Origin: Amaranthus tricolor
Taxonomy: Eukaryota; Streptophyta; Magnoliopsida; Caryophyllales; Amaranthaceae
Assembly: GCF_026212465.1 (NCBI RefSeq)
Contig: NC_080051.1
Coordinates: 20,070,446 to 20,134,445, forward strand
Length of the DNA: 64,000 nt
Direction of reading: 5' to 3'
In this document: positions 13,501 to 25,000 of the stretch, piece after piece
Position numbering within the stretch: position 1 is the stretch's first letter
Layout: each line of letters starts with the position of its first letter
Program-made: the position numbers and the translations under genes
The notes under the pieces: model-generated
Database searches by the model: none
Told to the model about the DNA's origin: nothing
The model's input: only the letters and a program-made list of their open reading frames with translations

Positions 13501-16500
13501 GGACGAACTGGAACCTCCCAATGATTTTGCCACTTTAGTAACTTTTTTTGTGGCTTTTTTCAAAAATGAAGACATGATTGATAATATTGAAGTAATAATA
13601 GAAATATAGAATTAAGAAATAAATAAATAATTAATTATGTAACTAACTAAATTAAGAAATAATTAAAAGACTAATTATGTAATTAAGAGAATAATTGCGT
13701 AATTAAAGAATTAAGTAGAGAGAGTAAGTAGAGAGAGTAGGAGAAGAGATGAGTTGTGAATGAAAATGATTGAAAGTGATGAGTATATATAGAGGAGAAT
13801 GCAACGGCTAGTTAACGGTAACAAACAGTCATATTTTGGCGAACCGGTTCCATGGAACCGGTGGGCCGGTTCAACCGGACCGGTCCCGGTTCCACGGAAC
13901 CGTTGAGCCGGTTCAACCGGACCGGTTCCGGTTCCGGTTCCAGAACCGGTTCCATGGAACCGTTGGACCGGTTCTCCCGGACCGGTTCCGGTTCCAAACC
14001 GCGGGTTTTTTACCCGGTTCACGATGGTTTTTTCCGGCGGTTTCACGGTTTCGCGGTTCGGAACCTGTCGCAAACGGTTCCGGTTCCGGATCCGGTTCCA
14101 AGCGGTTCGGGACCGGTTCGGTTCCGGGTAACCCGCCCCGTGGCCATGCCTAGGTGCGGCATTGGAATATTCTTCAAGGCTGTTACAAATTTAATTATGT
14201 CTTGGTTGTTACTTTCATACTATGTGTTAGGAAAACTCACAAACCCACGTTTTTGGATGCTCTTTAGGCTTGGTTTAGAGAACTTCCAACCGGGGTTTTA
14301 GATCCTTTAGCGCCTGAGGATGTCATGCAGTGCCAGTCTGAAGAAGATTGCGTAGAGCTTGTGAGACTGCTTCCCCCAACAGAGAGTGCCTTGCTTGATT
14401 GGGCCATCAACCTGATGGCTGACGTGGTTCAAGAAGAACTGTACAATAAGATGAATGCTCACAACATTGCTATGGTGTTTGCACCAAATATGACACAGGT
14501 ACTTCAATCACTGTATGTCCTTTGGATTCAACATTGTATGTAGTGATTATATTGCTTGATCTGGATTGTGGATGCTTGGTTGTTATAAACATTGGTTATT
14601 TTATATATCTTGTGATACGAATTATTGTAATCATAAAAAGCTTAGGGGCTTTTGTGGGTCACTACCATAGAACATACCTTAAGTCAATGCCAATGTTACC
14701 AAATTAGATAGTTCTAACTGCTTTACCTTAAATTCACATTTGTCAGATCATTTTTTGACAAGTCTAAAATCATCAAGTAACATTGCATTCCTCTGCCATT
14801 CCACGAGCCAAAGTATGTCATGTAACCAAAGGTCTGATCCAAAACGATGCAATTTTCTAGTCATCTTGGTTTGTATCTACGACGGTGAATACTTAATACA
14901 CAGTTGGGTCAGGGTTCAACTCTGGTTTCTGGTCAGTGGTCAAGTATAATATCAGTATGTGGTCAGATGAATATGATTCAGGTTCGGGTCAGTTATCCTT
15001 TGTGTAATTTGTGTTTGATTGATTGATTTTAGGTTGGTACTATGGTCATTTTGGGTTTGAGTTAACTTTAGGTTGAATTATATGAGTTAGGATTAAATTA
15101 AGTTGAATGGTGTTGACTATGGTTGAAGTTGAATGGTGTCGACTATGGGTGACTTTAATGTTGGTAAGTTGCGGCCTAGCAGGTCAAGTAGATTACAAGT
15201 CGGGTTAAAGGGCCACTCAAGCGGATCAAGTTAAAGTCGGGTTTGAGTTAAAATCAAATTTGATCCACGTTAAGTTAGACCGAGTTCAAGTCATGTTGGG
15301 TGACTTGGGTTCACTCAAAGGTTTTATCCAGTGGGGTCTAGACTAGGTATATGCTGAATCAATAATAACCCGAGTTAGATAGTAGTTCAAATAAGGTCAA
15401 AGTTCATGTTACATTGGCTTGGGTTGAATCATTTTAGTTTAAATGATTTCATGTAGATTCATATAGGATACGGATTAAGTTTTAGTCGGATAACATTAGG
15501 TTTGAGTCAAGTTCACTTGAGTTATATACGGTTTGGGTCAATTACAAATAAAGTCAAATTCGATCTTGTGACACTAAGCTGGATTTTGTCGAATATCTAC
15601 CGAGTTAAATTTGGATTTGAGTCAATAGCATGTGTATATATACAGATTGGCTCGGTCGTTCACATTTTCAGGTAAGTCTTTGTTGCAGTTATTTTGTGGA
15701 TAAATTGCAGGCCAGATCCCAATTTGAGACCAGTGAAGATCCAGTTGGGCTCGAGCTAATTATAAGTTAGCACACCTCGTATCACCTTGTGGATTTATGT
15801 AGATTGGTTTTGAACAATTTGTTGGGTTGGATCTGCTTTATACAAAGCTACTTCTAGACGTGTAGAGTTGCATATTGGAAAAATGTCATTCCGTTGGAAG
15901 TAGAGATTTTGAAAACACATCCAAATACCCGACATTTACCCTACCATCTAACCGAACCTGACTTCAACCTGACTTCAAAATGGATTTAAAATTATGTAAA
16001 AATCAATGTGGACACAAAATCTGATTTTGAATCGACCCGAAATACCTGATCTAAAATCAATCCGATGACCCGAATGAACCCCTATAATACAAATTTGGTG
16101 AGTTTTTGTGCCAAGATTGCTTAGACTTGTATTGAAAAAATATGCTTCAGTTTTGCTTTTGCAATCCACTGATTGGAATTATGAAAAGTTTGGACAACTT
16201 GAAGCACTGTATGTTCGTATGTCAGTATGTCTGTGTATATACCTCATAAATTTGACTTGCTTATCTTACTTGTATATCTGTTTTATGTCGGTATACGATG
16301 GTTATTGAGATGCATGATAGATTTAAGGTTTTCTTTATTTAATGAATTACTAATGTTGTAGATGGCGGATCCTTTGACTGCATTGATGTATGCCGTGCAA
16401 GTGATGAACTTCCTCAAAACTCTGATCGCAAAACGACTACGAGACAGAGAAGACGCAAGGATAGACCCTCCTCCTCCTTCCTGTGCAGGACCCTCTGATG

Positions 16501-16862
16501 AAAGTGGCCATCAAAGCCCATCCCAGATGTGTCTTGGAGATTATCTCCATGACGAGACTGAGGGATCAGAACTCGAGCACTACTCATCTGATGACGAACC
16601 TGTTTTTGACAGCCCGCATGATACAAAACAGTCCGAAGATGGAGATGAGTCTGATGATTCTCCGTTTCATTGGCATTCCTTTAAGGGTTTACAAGCCAGT
16701 CTAAAGATCCATTCAGGACCCATGTTTCTATCGAGTGCTACTATGAAGAAAGATCGTGAGAGTTTAACAGAAAGGCCTCCTGTAGGCCACGCTGAAAAGC
16801 CAAAGACTATGAGCAACCTGAGCTGCGCAAGTTCAAGGGAGCGCATTGAAGCTTGGCGATAG
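7569..16862 (+). CDS. ROP (Rho of plants) GTPase-activating protein, CRIB + RhoGAP
   Basis: Five exons join in frame: 7569-8002, 9809-9929, 10104-10223, 14268-14498, 16362-16862, giving 468 residues, the usual length of plant RopGAPs. All introns are GT-AG. A Ser-rich N-terminus and a charged stretch (about 60-75) precede the CRIB motif ISWPTNVRHVAHVTFDRF, which binds active ROP. The RhoGAP domain follows (RRLYAQGGLQEEGIFRI, with the arginine of EGIFR as the likely finger residue; DWAINLMADVV; KMNAHNIAMVFAPNMTQ; DPLTALMYAVQVMNFL). The tail is acidic and ends IEAWR. The product speeds GTP hydrolysis by ROP GTPases at the plasma membrane, limiting signalling in polar growth and hypoxia responses (family knowledge). 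The start at 7569 is the first ATG of the frame; a TTG three bases upstream is not needed. Intron 3 carries the hAT-1 element in the opposite direction; splice sites around it are intact. Confidence 0.93.
8680..9279. repeat. 300-bp tandem duplication in ROPGAP intron 1
   Basis: Two adjacent copies, about 8680-8979 and 8980-9279, share most of their sequence, for example TTGCAAGATC followed by TTGGTTGAGGATTGAT, and ACTCATCCTACAAGCCTAAG in each. Divergence is around 10 percent by eye. Confidence 0.75.
10938..13575 (-). CDS. hAT-1 transposase (BED finger + hAT dimerisation domain)
   Basis: Three exons on the minus strand: 13575-13215, 13122-12940, 12829-10938. All junctions are GT-AG and phases agree, giving an 811-residue product. 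Residues 1-120 hold a Lys-rich start (FLKKATKKVTKVAK) and an acidic/Gln-rich stretch. A BED zinc finger (CTCQICE ... HLAKKHG) spans exons 2 and 3. The catalytic acidic residues seem present: D309 (VSITTDIWS), D376 (CCSTDNATA) and E729 (ASESAFSAGRRV) in the C-terminal hAT dimerisation region. The last 50 residues are acidic. The enzyme would excise and reinsert the element from the nucleus. A TATA box lies at 13784-13791. Transcription runs against the host gene, so antisense reading of ROPGAP intron 3 is possible. Confidence 0.9.
13783..13821 (-). promoter_or_regulatory. hAT-1 promoter: TATA box with AACGG (MSA-like) sites
   Basis: The plus strand reads GTATATATAGAGG at 13783-13795, then seven bases, then AACGGCTA at 13803-13810, and AACGGTAA at 13814-13821. 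For the minus-strand transposase this is an upstream TAGCCGTT followed by a TATA box about 200 bases before the ATG. AACGG is the core of the mitosis-specific activator (MSA) bound by three-repeat Myb factors (established). The GRF gene at 38795 has the same layout and spacing. Confidence 0.55.
14900..16100. repeat. Degenerate GGGTT-rich repeat region in ROPGAP intron 4
   Basis: The left part is full of GGGTTTGAGTTA/GGTCAAGTT-like words, and the right end carries the opposite-strand form (GACCCGAATGAACCCC near 16067). The right end resembles the terminal sequence of plant hAT-type non-autonomous elements. No clean left terminus or target duplication was found, so it is called only as decayed repeat sequence. 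Confidence 0.4.
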
Positions 16863-19800
16863 ATACAGATCAACGTAGCCGAGATTCAGATTGGTTTATC
16901 CTAGTACAAATGTATGTTTTCGAGATTGGAGAAGATTTGGGGGTAGTCTCAACTCAAGAATCAAGACTCTAAATTAACTTTCTTTTTTTACCCCTTTTCT
17001 TTTACTTTTTACACTTTTCCTGGGTGTTCTATCTTGCTTTCTTAACTCACGTGACATAGCATCAGCAGCTAACAGAACTCTCATGGTTCATGTAGATTAG
17101 TGCTGGTCACGACTAAAAATTGTAAAAATTGTAGTGATTGTTCGGATTGTTTTTCCTGTCGAAGTGGCAGCTCGTATATTTAATCTGGCAGGTCGCTTTA
17201 TCCCCTGTTTTCCGAAATTGATCCGTAGTCAAATGTGGTGTGTTATTGAGATCAGCTAACGTACACTTATACTTTATACAAGAAATGGCCTTTTTCACAT
17301 GCAGCAGCACAGGGATGCCATTCTTTGTTGGTTTTTGACCCAAAAGTGAGTAAATCATCTTGCTCTTTGAGATATTAAAGGAAGTTGATGAACTCAATCA
17401 TACTAACTTTTGGTTTGATAACATTGTGGAGAAAAGAGCTGAATGATGACAAAATCTTGAATAAAGTTGAGAACCACAAATAGTTCCTCACTATAGACAA
17501 GTTAAACATTTATCTGGGTTTAGAGTTAAAAAGGACTTAATACCTCAATTTGTTAATGGTTTTTTTTTTTTTTTTTTTTTGCCTAGAGTCTATAAAATGT
17601 CAAAAATGATATTGACCGAAACTCAGATTTTGTAGGCATCATGTATCTTGACTTTTGTTAGAAAAAAAAATATTTTAAAGTAACGCCTATAAGTTAATAT
17701 TATTCAAATTAATCTAAAATTGATATTATTTTAAAGAAATTATGAAAAACTTGTACTCCTTATATACAATAATTTATTATTTATTTAATCAAATATGACA
17801 AGACATATTATATTTATGTTGTAAGATTGGCATCACTTGGTTTGTGATCCAACTTAAAAGGTCATCTCACTCCTTATGCCTTTAGTGGCAGCACTCAAAC
17901 CCTTAATTTCAAGGTTATTGAGGTAAGCCCTTAACATTTGATTTTTCGAGCCAATTTTAGTTGGTAGTACGGAGGAAATATTATATCTATTAAAAGACGG
18001 AAATGATTGTGCAAGCAGGATATTTTACTCTTCTATTTTTTATAGATTGTTCATTCAACTAAATAAAAGATCTTTTTATAATTTTAAATTCAATTGGTAA
18101 AATTATTTAGTAAGGAAGAGAATACACATCACTAAGTTTGCTTCCATGAGAAAGCAAGTGAGAAACGAAGACTACAATTTTGGGGTGGAAATTTCTTGGA
18201 TCGTACAAAATGATTTGCACTTGATATAAACCGTTTAGAGCATTTTCTTAGTGGTCAATGGTCATACATCATTGAATTGGAATTACTTCTGCACGACAAA
18301 TAATTAGATAAATGATTCTGATGACTTTTTTAACTCGGAAAAAACTTAGTTGACCAGTTGGTAAACTACCCACTAGTATTAGACAAATAAAATATATTCA
18401 TTATCAGCGAGTTAAATCTTACTACTTATAAAAATCTATTAGTAATGAGTAATTTACTTGGTAGGCAGACATAGCTAAGTCACATACAAATTTCTTTACA
18501 TCACTAGTCCTCAAGGGAGATGAATGAGCAACTAGTAATTTCCTCCACAAAAAGGAAAAACACTTGTTAGGGATTTGGCTAGAATATTCCCAAGTTGACA
18601 AAAACCATACTAAATGGCCAATACATTTAGTCATTTGGTCATGTTGGAGCTCAACTTGGATTCTATTGCCTTTCTTCCATGCCCAAAGGACAATATGCAT
18701 TCTAGGAACGAGGAACTCCTTTTCCTCCTTTAGTTGAACCTAATTACTATTAGCTAGCTTAATTGGTATGATCTTTTGGGAGGATATCCATGATCAAAGA
18801 TCATATTTACTATCATTATTTGGATTAATTGTTTTGGAAAATTTTATATTTTTTTAATTTTAGTTTAATGATTCAGGTGTTGTTGTGTGACTGAAAGGTC
18901 ATAGAGAACTTTTCATTGGACCCTCAATCTGCAATGATGCTTTGTGCATCAACTACCCTTTATTAGTTGAATTTGAAACTCACATAATCTAAAATTAAAG
19001 ACTACCCTTTTGTTCATCCCTTGAAAATAAATTCACCTCTTGACTATTTTAATAATCTCACTGTAGAAGTAATTATTAATATCAATTTACTAAAACAACC
19101 TTCAAACAATCCTCACGAAAATACGAAGTAGATGATGAGACTATTAGTTGCGGCCTCTTACATTAGTTTCATTACCAACATGTGGTGATTCTGAACATAT
19201 AATCGCGATTAAAGCTTATCTATCATAGTAGAGACTAACTAAAACTTAACGCTCTTTGATTGTTTTTAAAGGTAAAAAAAATTGAGTTTGATACTTGATA
19301 CAACACAAAGGGATTCGAGCAAATCAAGAAATCACAATCAATTTGTTACATACACTATGAAGTAGGTGGAAGCAAATGGCTGAAATCAATTGATAAAAGA
19401 AGAAAAGACCCTTTTTTCCTTCCATCCCTCTCTTTCTTTATTCTCTCTTTTTCCCCACAATTTCTTCTTCCATCACCAACAAATAGTGAGCCAATGCATG
19501 GCATGCAACCTAAGTGGTAGATAGGTAGATGAGATACTTTCAAATACAAGTCCCCCAATCATCCTTTTCCACCTTTCACCCAACTATATTATATAAACCC
19601 CACACACAAAGCTACTCTTTTTCCTCAATTATTCTTCCTTTTTTTTTTTACCAAAATACAACAATATATTGCAAAAAAAGATAGGAGTACAAATTTATGA
19701 CAAATCATGGAATATATATTATTTACAAATGCATTAAATTTAAAATTTATGAAAAATTTCACATGTCCAATGATATTTCAATATTTTTATATTCTTTTAA

Positions 19801-20054
19801 ATGTCTTCGTATAAATCACTTAAAGGATTATAAATATCATATTCTTGGAAAATTATTGGCTCTTTGTTCAAAGGTTAATCTAAAATCTATAACAATAAAT
19901 TATTTAATAAATTATCTTGTGTTTATCTTTAAATCATAAACTACACATTGGTCTATCTTAAAAAATATTAGAAATTTATAACGATCAAAGTATTAAGAAA
20001 TTAGTCGATCTCCTGAGAGACCGTATCTTTGAAAGACATCTTTTAGGTCCAACC

Positions 20055-20335
20055 CATTTATTCTTAATGTCTACTTACTGTATTCTTAATGTTTACTTAC
20101 AATATCTTAATGTCTACTTACAATATATTTATTGTCCACCAAAAAAGTACTTAAAATGCTTACTTATAATATTCTTAATGCCTACCGAGAAACTTAGCCT
20201 ACTAGCCTACTTACCATATCTTTAATGTTTACTTACAATATACTTAATGTCCACCGAGTAAGTACTTAAGTACTTACAATATTTTAAATGCCTACTTACA
20301 ATACTCCTAATACCTACTAAAAAACTTACTCTATA
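20055..20335. repeat. Degenerate ~25-bp tandem repeats
   Basis: About ten imperfect copies of a unit close to ATATTCTTAATGTCTACTTACA run through this stretch with variable spacing. Confidence 0.65.
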
Positions 20336-20609
20336 TTTTCCTTTTTGGGCCAACCCAATTTAAGATGTTCTCTTCGCCTCTCATAAGAATTTGCGTCAAG
20401 AAATTGCACCAAGAGTAAGGCAAGAGAACCGGGCCTTATCATCTATATCATTTTCTCAAAATAAAGTTCTGAATTCGATTTTCGTTATCCCTTTTTCCTA
20501 ATCCTCCCCTCCCCTCAACATCCTTTGTACTTAAAAATGTAGAGCAATAACCTATCAAGTATTCAGCAATCTATATTATTTAAAATAAAAAAAAAGTTTT
20601 GTTGTACAC

Positions 20610-20755
20610 AAATTCTTATATGAGACGATTTTACCGTGAGACGTGCTTCATACTTAATTTAAATAGCTCAATAATAAAAACTTTTTATATATAAATATTT
20701 TATATGAATTCATCTCACGATGAGACGATCTTATACAAGAAACTGCTTATTTTGA
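20610..20755. repeat. Short inverted-repeat element (GAGACGAT family)
   Basis: TTCTTATATGAGACGATTTT at the left and a diverged inverted copy (CACGATGAGACGATCTTATACAAGAA region, ending near 20745) at the right flank an AT-rich core. It resembles a common plant MITE type with GAGACGGTCTCAC-like ends. No target duplication was resolved. Confidence 0.45.
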
Positions 20756-20792
20756 GGTTCGAAATAAAGGGATAAATTAAAAAAAAGTGGTG

Positions 20793-20799
20793 TATATAA
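20793..20799 (+). promoter_or_regulatory. Candidate distal TATA box of FAF-like gene
   Basis: TATATAA is followed by a pyrimidine-rich leader of about 380 bases. A second TATA-like word lies at about 21135-21142, only about 65 bases before the start codon. If the distal box is used, the leader carries a short upstream frame at 21111-21146. Confidence 0.35.
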
Positions 20800-21110
20800 A
20801 TCTTCTTGATTCCCTCCGTAGCCCATCATCTCCTCTCAATAAAAGAAGGGACCCACTTAACAATTCAACAATTTCTGAAATTTCCAATCCCAAAAAGAAA
20901 TAACAAAAAAAGTAGTAATAGTATAAGAAGAAGCTATCACCTAGTTTTCAGCTCATTCATTCACCGGCCTTTGTTATCTTTGAAGATATCAACCGCGTCT
21001 TCACATCAATCCCGTGAACTTCTCTACTTCCCTTCTTCTTTAACACCCTTTACTCTTTCCCTTTCTTTCTCCCTTTTAATCTTCTATCCTTCTAATCTTT
21101 ACCCATTTTA

Positions 21111-21146
21111 ATGGAAGATATCAATTTCATACTATATATAATATAA
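21111..21146 (+). other. Upstream open reading frame (11 codons) before FAF-like gene
   Basis: ATG to TAA gives 11 codons and ends 59 bases before the main ATG. It would matter only for transcripts starting upstream of 21111. No conserved peptide is recognised. Confidence 0.3.
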
Positions 21147-21205
21147 GATAAAAATAACAAAAAACCCAAGAAAATTACATACTATATATAGATATAGAGA
21201 GAGAA

Positions 21206-22054
21206 ATGGCAGCCTGTGGAAGCTTAAGACACATCTTTGAAAACACCATACCTGAAAAAAACTCATCTTCTTCTTCATTGATTGATTCCCTCTTAAAGAA
21301 GCCAATTAAGCCTCTTAAAACACCCATTGACCACTCTTTAACTGAGATTTTCGGCGAACTTCATTTCAAAGAAAACAATACAACAGCACAAACTGAATGT
21401 GAACCTGTACAACCTGCATCAGTATCGGCTTTTTTTACGCCGCCATTGACTGCGTCATCAGGATCAACAGCATTACCAATTGAGTCAATTTACGAGAATG
21501 GCAATCAAGAAGAAGAGAAGAGTGAAGGTATAATAAGTGCTTTGTTCACTAATACAAATAACGATGGGTACTCAAAAACGTACCATCGAAGGAGTGAGAG
21601 CCTGCAGTTCTGCACTGAAGGGCTTGGGTCTGAGAGTTTGTATGATGGGGATGATTTGATGACGGAAAAGGATTCGAGTCTGATGAATGATAGGGAGGAG
21701 AAAGTGCATGTTAGAAGGCATTCGGGTGACTCTTATTCTTACAGTAGGAATATAAGAGGTGGTGAAAAGGCTATGTTTCCGCCACCTATATCTTATATAG
21801 GACAGACAGGTAAACCATCTGTTTCGTTTCAGTCGTACAGACAGAATGGAAGGTTTGTGTTGAAGGAGGTTAGGATTCCTACACAAGAGTGTCTGCAAGC
21901 TAAAAGGGAAGATGGTCGGCTTCGTTTAAGTTTTGTTCAGACTGAGGATGAGGATGAGGATGAGGATAAGGGTGATGATGAGGAAAAAGACGAGGAAGAA
22001 AGAGAACTGAGTGGTTGTGGAAGTATAGAAGAGGGTGAAGAGGAGGATGAATGA
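21206..22054 (+). CDS. FAF-like (FANTASTIC FOUR domain) protein
   Basis: Single exon, 282 residues. The start MAACGSLRHIFENTIPE, the HSLTEIFGELHFKEN segment (about 45-58) and the FAF domain near 192-240 (FPPPISYIG, then FQSYRQNGRFVLKEVRIP, then REDGRLRLSFVQTEDE) match the plant FAF-like group, the branch often annotated as chloroplastic FAF-like. The C-terminus is a long Asp/Glu run, usual in the family. FAF proteins affect shoot meristem size through the WUSCHEL pathway; the molecular role of FAF-like members is not established. I see no clear cleavable transit peptide. The ATG chosen follows a GAGAGAGA leader and is the first of the frame. The gene stands alone, with ~4 kb free on each side. 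Confidence 0.88.
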   Translation: MAACGSLRHIFENTIPEKNSSSSSLIDSLLKKPIKPLKTPIDHSLTEIFGELHFKENNTTAQTECEPVQPASVSAFFTPPLTASSGSTALPIESIYENGNQEEEKSEGIISALFTNTNNDGYSKTYHRRSESLQFCTEGLGSESLYDGDDLMTEKDSSLMNDREEKVHVRRHSGDSYSYSRNIRGGEKAMFPPPISYIGQTGKPSVSFQSYRQNGRFVLKEVRIPTQECLQAKREDGRLRLSFVQTEDEDEDEDKGDDEEKDEEERELSGCGSIEEGEEEDE

Positions 22055-25000
22055 GGAGACGGGGATAATGAGGAACATGAAGGTGTAAAAGATTAAGTTA
22101 CAGATGCAAGATAAGTCTCATCTGAGAGGTGGTCAGAACTGCGATGAACAATGGTTCGTCGCAAAATACAGACAAAAAAAAAACCTTCAAATTTATAGGT
22201 TTACTGCAGAAGTAAGAACACTTGCAGGCTGCAGGAGTGAATAGGTTTCGAATTTGTTTTCTGTTGAGATTTCCAAACAAGAGAGTGACAGGAAGAATAA
22301 TAGATCCCCAAAAGTAGTTATTTTGTACAATAATTCTTATTACTACTTCTTTATCCCCTTGATTAGTCTGAAAAATGTCAACTAATATTAAACATTAAAC
22401 TAGCTAAATTGTACAGGGGAAAGACTAAGGAGAAGCTCGAGTCATTGTAACAGATAGGCAGTAATTATAAACTATGAATATGATCATAATGAACCAATCT
22501 CTTGCGTTACAGTAAGCACTGTAAAAAGCATCAATCTAACTCATTATCGGATTAAGGTATCAAACAAGTACGACCAATCTAAACAGCAATTTAAGGTCGA
22601 ATTCCTCCATGACATCGGCAAAACGAATCCTGTGTTCTCAACAACAATGGATGGATGGATGGATGGATTTTATGTTATCAGAAATTTTCCTTATCTACGC
22701 AACACCCGGGAATGTTTAGTATTGAAAGAATTTGCTTCCCGAATTATTTTCTTGAGGACTTTTTACTCACAGAGTTATGTTGCTGTCAATGGTCAATCGA
22801 AGACAAGTTGGTTGTTACAGGTTAAGGTTGGGTAGATTCAGTTGTCCAAACTCTACCTAGGTGAGAGTTTAGGTTTAAGTCCCTTTTTTTGGAGAGTTTG
22901 TGAAGAGGTAACAGTAAAGCCTAGCCGAAAAACAAGTACACTAACTAGCCGCCATGTAGTGTACTAAGGTTGTGTATATTTGACTCCAAACTTTACCTAG
23001 GTGAAAGTTTATGAGCAAGCCACTTTACGGCATTGGATAAAGGAATATTGCAATTTCTAAAAGTACAGAACAAATTTCTGGATGACTGAAAGATTCTTTG
23101 TAAGGGCAGAAATTGACATGAATAGAATCAATGACATACAAACTGACGATTATTTACTTTTCTTTGAGCACAAAACTGAGGTTTGGAAGTTCATTCCATA
23201 AATAAAGGACTGTTGTATGTAATGCATTTACAGACTACTGACAACTAGTTAATTCAGGGAACAACTACATCACGCTGGATCTATCATCAGGTCATTTATA
23301 ATAGCAGACTAACTTTCGAGTTTGACGTACACAAGGATCACAAAGAAATTTCGTGAAGGTGATTGGAAAATAATAACCAAGAAACCATGAGTTTATAATT
23401 ATAGTATCAGAAGAAAAAAATTTGCTTGAAACAATTTTAGGCGCTAGGAAAGATGTTTTTACATTATGTTTGGATATCAAATTAGGAGAGAAAAGAAAGG
23501 AAATGAAGGGGAAGGAAGAGGAAGGAGAGGGGTAAAGAAGAAGAGTGCACCTTGCTTATTTAAAAGGGAAGAGAAGGGAAAAGAAAGGAAAATGAGTGTT
23601 TTCCTCCAAATCTTTTCACTTTAGGAGAAATTGTATTCTTAATAAAATTTATTTAAGTTTTCCCTTCAAACCCCTTTCCTCCAAATCCCTTTCCTCGCTT
23701 TTTGTTATCCAAACAATGGATTTTCAATCTTTTCAAACCTCTCTCCTTCCTTTCCATCCATTTCTCTCTCCTTTCCATCCATTTCTCTCTATCTCAACGC
23801 AGTGTTAAAACTTCGGGCAAACGCAGCTCAACAAGTGCAAGGAGGTGTTGAGGCACACAGGCATTGGAGGCTCATTTCAGCCCAAGAGCACATATAAAAA
23901 AATCTAAAAACTAGCATATTATTAGTTGCGCAGTTTTCAAAAGCACATAAAAGCACACTTAAAATTCATGGACTAAAATAATATTCTACAGTATAGAGCG
24001 ACTCACGTTTTTTATTAAGAGTAGGGTAGAGACTAGAGAATTCCTACAGACAAGGGGGAGATGGAATAAATCCTCCTTCTAGATGGTGGGAATCAAACTC
24101 CTATCACAAAAGTGAAAGAGAAAGCTTTTGACCACTAGACTCACTCATAATTCTCACAGCGCACCTTTTTAAAACTAAATTGAAAGTGGAGATAAACAGC
24201 ATTAACATTATAATTAACAAGTCAAATGGTACGTAGTAGGACCAGCAGAGCAATAGCATGGTAAATTGTAAACAGTACAATTTGACGAACAATGTACAGT
24301 GGAGAACATCAAATGAAAAGTAGAAAGTCTTTTGTTTCTTTATTTAAGGTGAGGATATATCACCACTCACCACATGATATGAGATAAGAAAATTCTGATT
24401 CTACCAATGAGAAATCTGAAATTGCATCATAAATCACAATCCTACAAACTAGAGAACAAAAAACATAGGCTTAAAGCAAAGGTCTAAAAGAATTCAAATG
24501 AATGAACAATCTTAATATAGTAAAAGCATCCCTTTTAAGACCACAGCATAACTTGAGTAGACACTGGTCATAAGATATACTGAGTTCCTTCGAGTTATGC
24601 AACTTAGACTCGAATAACTCGAACAATTGTATCTACAAAAGAACGTGTCCAGGTACTGTTAGAGAACGTTATTTTATGTAAATTTTCGTATAGTTTTGGT
24701 CGGAAATACAATTTTTATAACAATGCTAGATAAACCATATTGGAGTATTCAGATTCCAAACCCAGGTACAGATGCTTGAGATCAAATGAAAAGTCAAAGT
24801 AATAAAAAAGATTCCAGCAAAATCAATATGTATGTTTAAAGTGAGTGGTACTGAAGATCACAGCCATCATAAATTGATTTGAACAATAACAAAAAAAACA
24901 AAAGCAAAAAAGGCAATATCACTTGGCACTTTAAGAATGGAGCATTGATAAACCACACATATCACGTTTTGATTCGTTTTATAGGAAAAAAATGAAATCT

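Larger units (their letters stand above)
10398..14152 (-). mobile_element. hAT-1: complete hAT (Ac-like) transposon in ROPGAP intron 3
   Basis: Terminal inverted repeats are TAGGCATGGCCACGG at 10398 and its exact complement ending at 14152. An exact 8-bp target duplication GGTGCGGC flanks the element at 10390-10397 and 14153-14160. Both subterminal regions (10405-10560 and 13840-14140) are crowded with GGTTCCGGTTCC-like words in both directions, as expected for hAT transposase binding zones. The single gene inside is a transposase with no stop or frameshift. Perfect ends, perfect target duplication and an open transposase suggest a recent insertion. Confidence 0.93.
16863..20780. other. Intergenic region between ROPGAP and FAF-like genes
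   Basis: The first ~230 bases are the likely ROPGAP 3' untranslated region. After that no protein or RNA gene is recognised. There is a T tract near 17562-17580 and AT-rich sequence throughout. The longest frames (17113-17397 and 18422-18700, minus) show no known domain and are not called. Confidence 0.5.

Noticed and set aside
17113..18700. Two minus-strand frames after ROPGAP
   Set aside because: No domain, no splice partners seen, and the first overlaps sequence just beyond the ROPGAP 3' end.
20806..21111. 101-codon frame upstream of FAF-like gene
   Set aside because: Begins at a non-ATG codon, lies in the pyrimidine-rich leader and has no domain.
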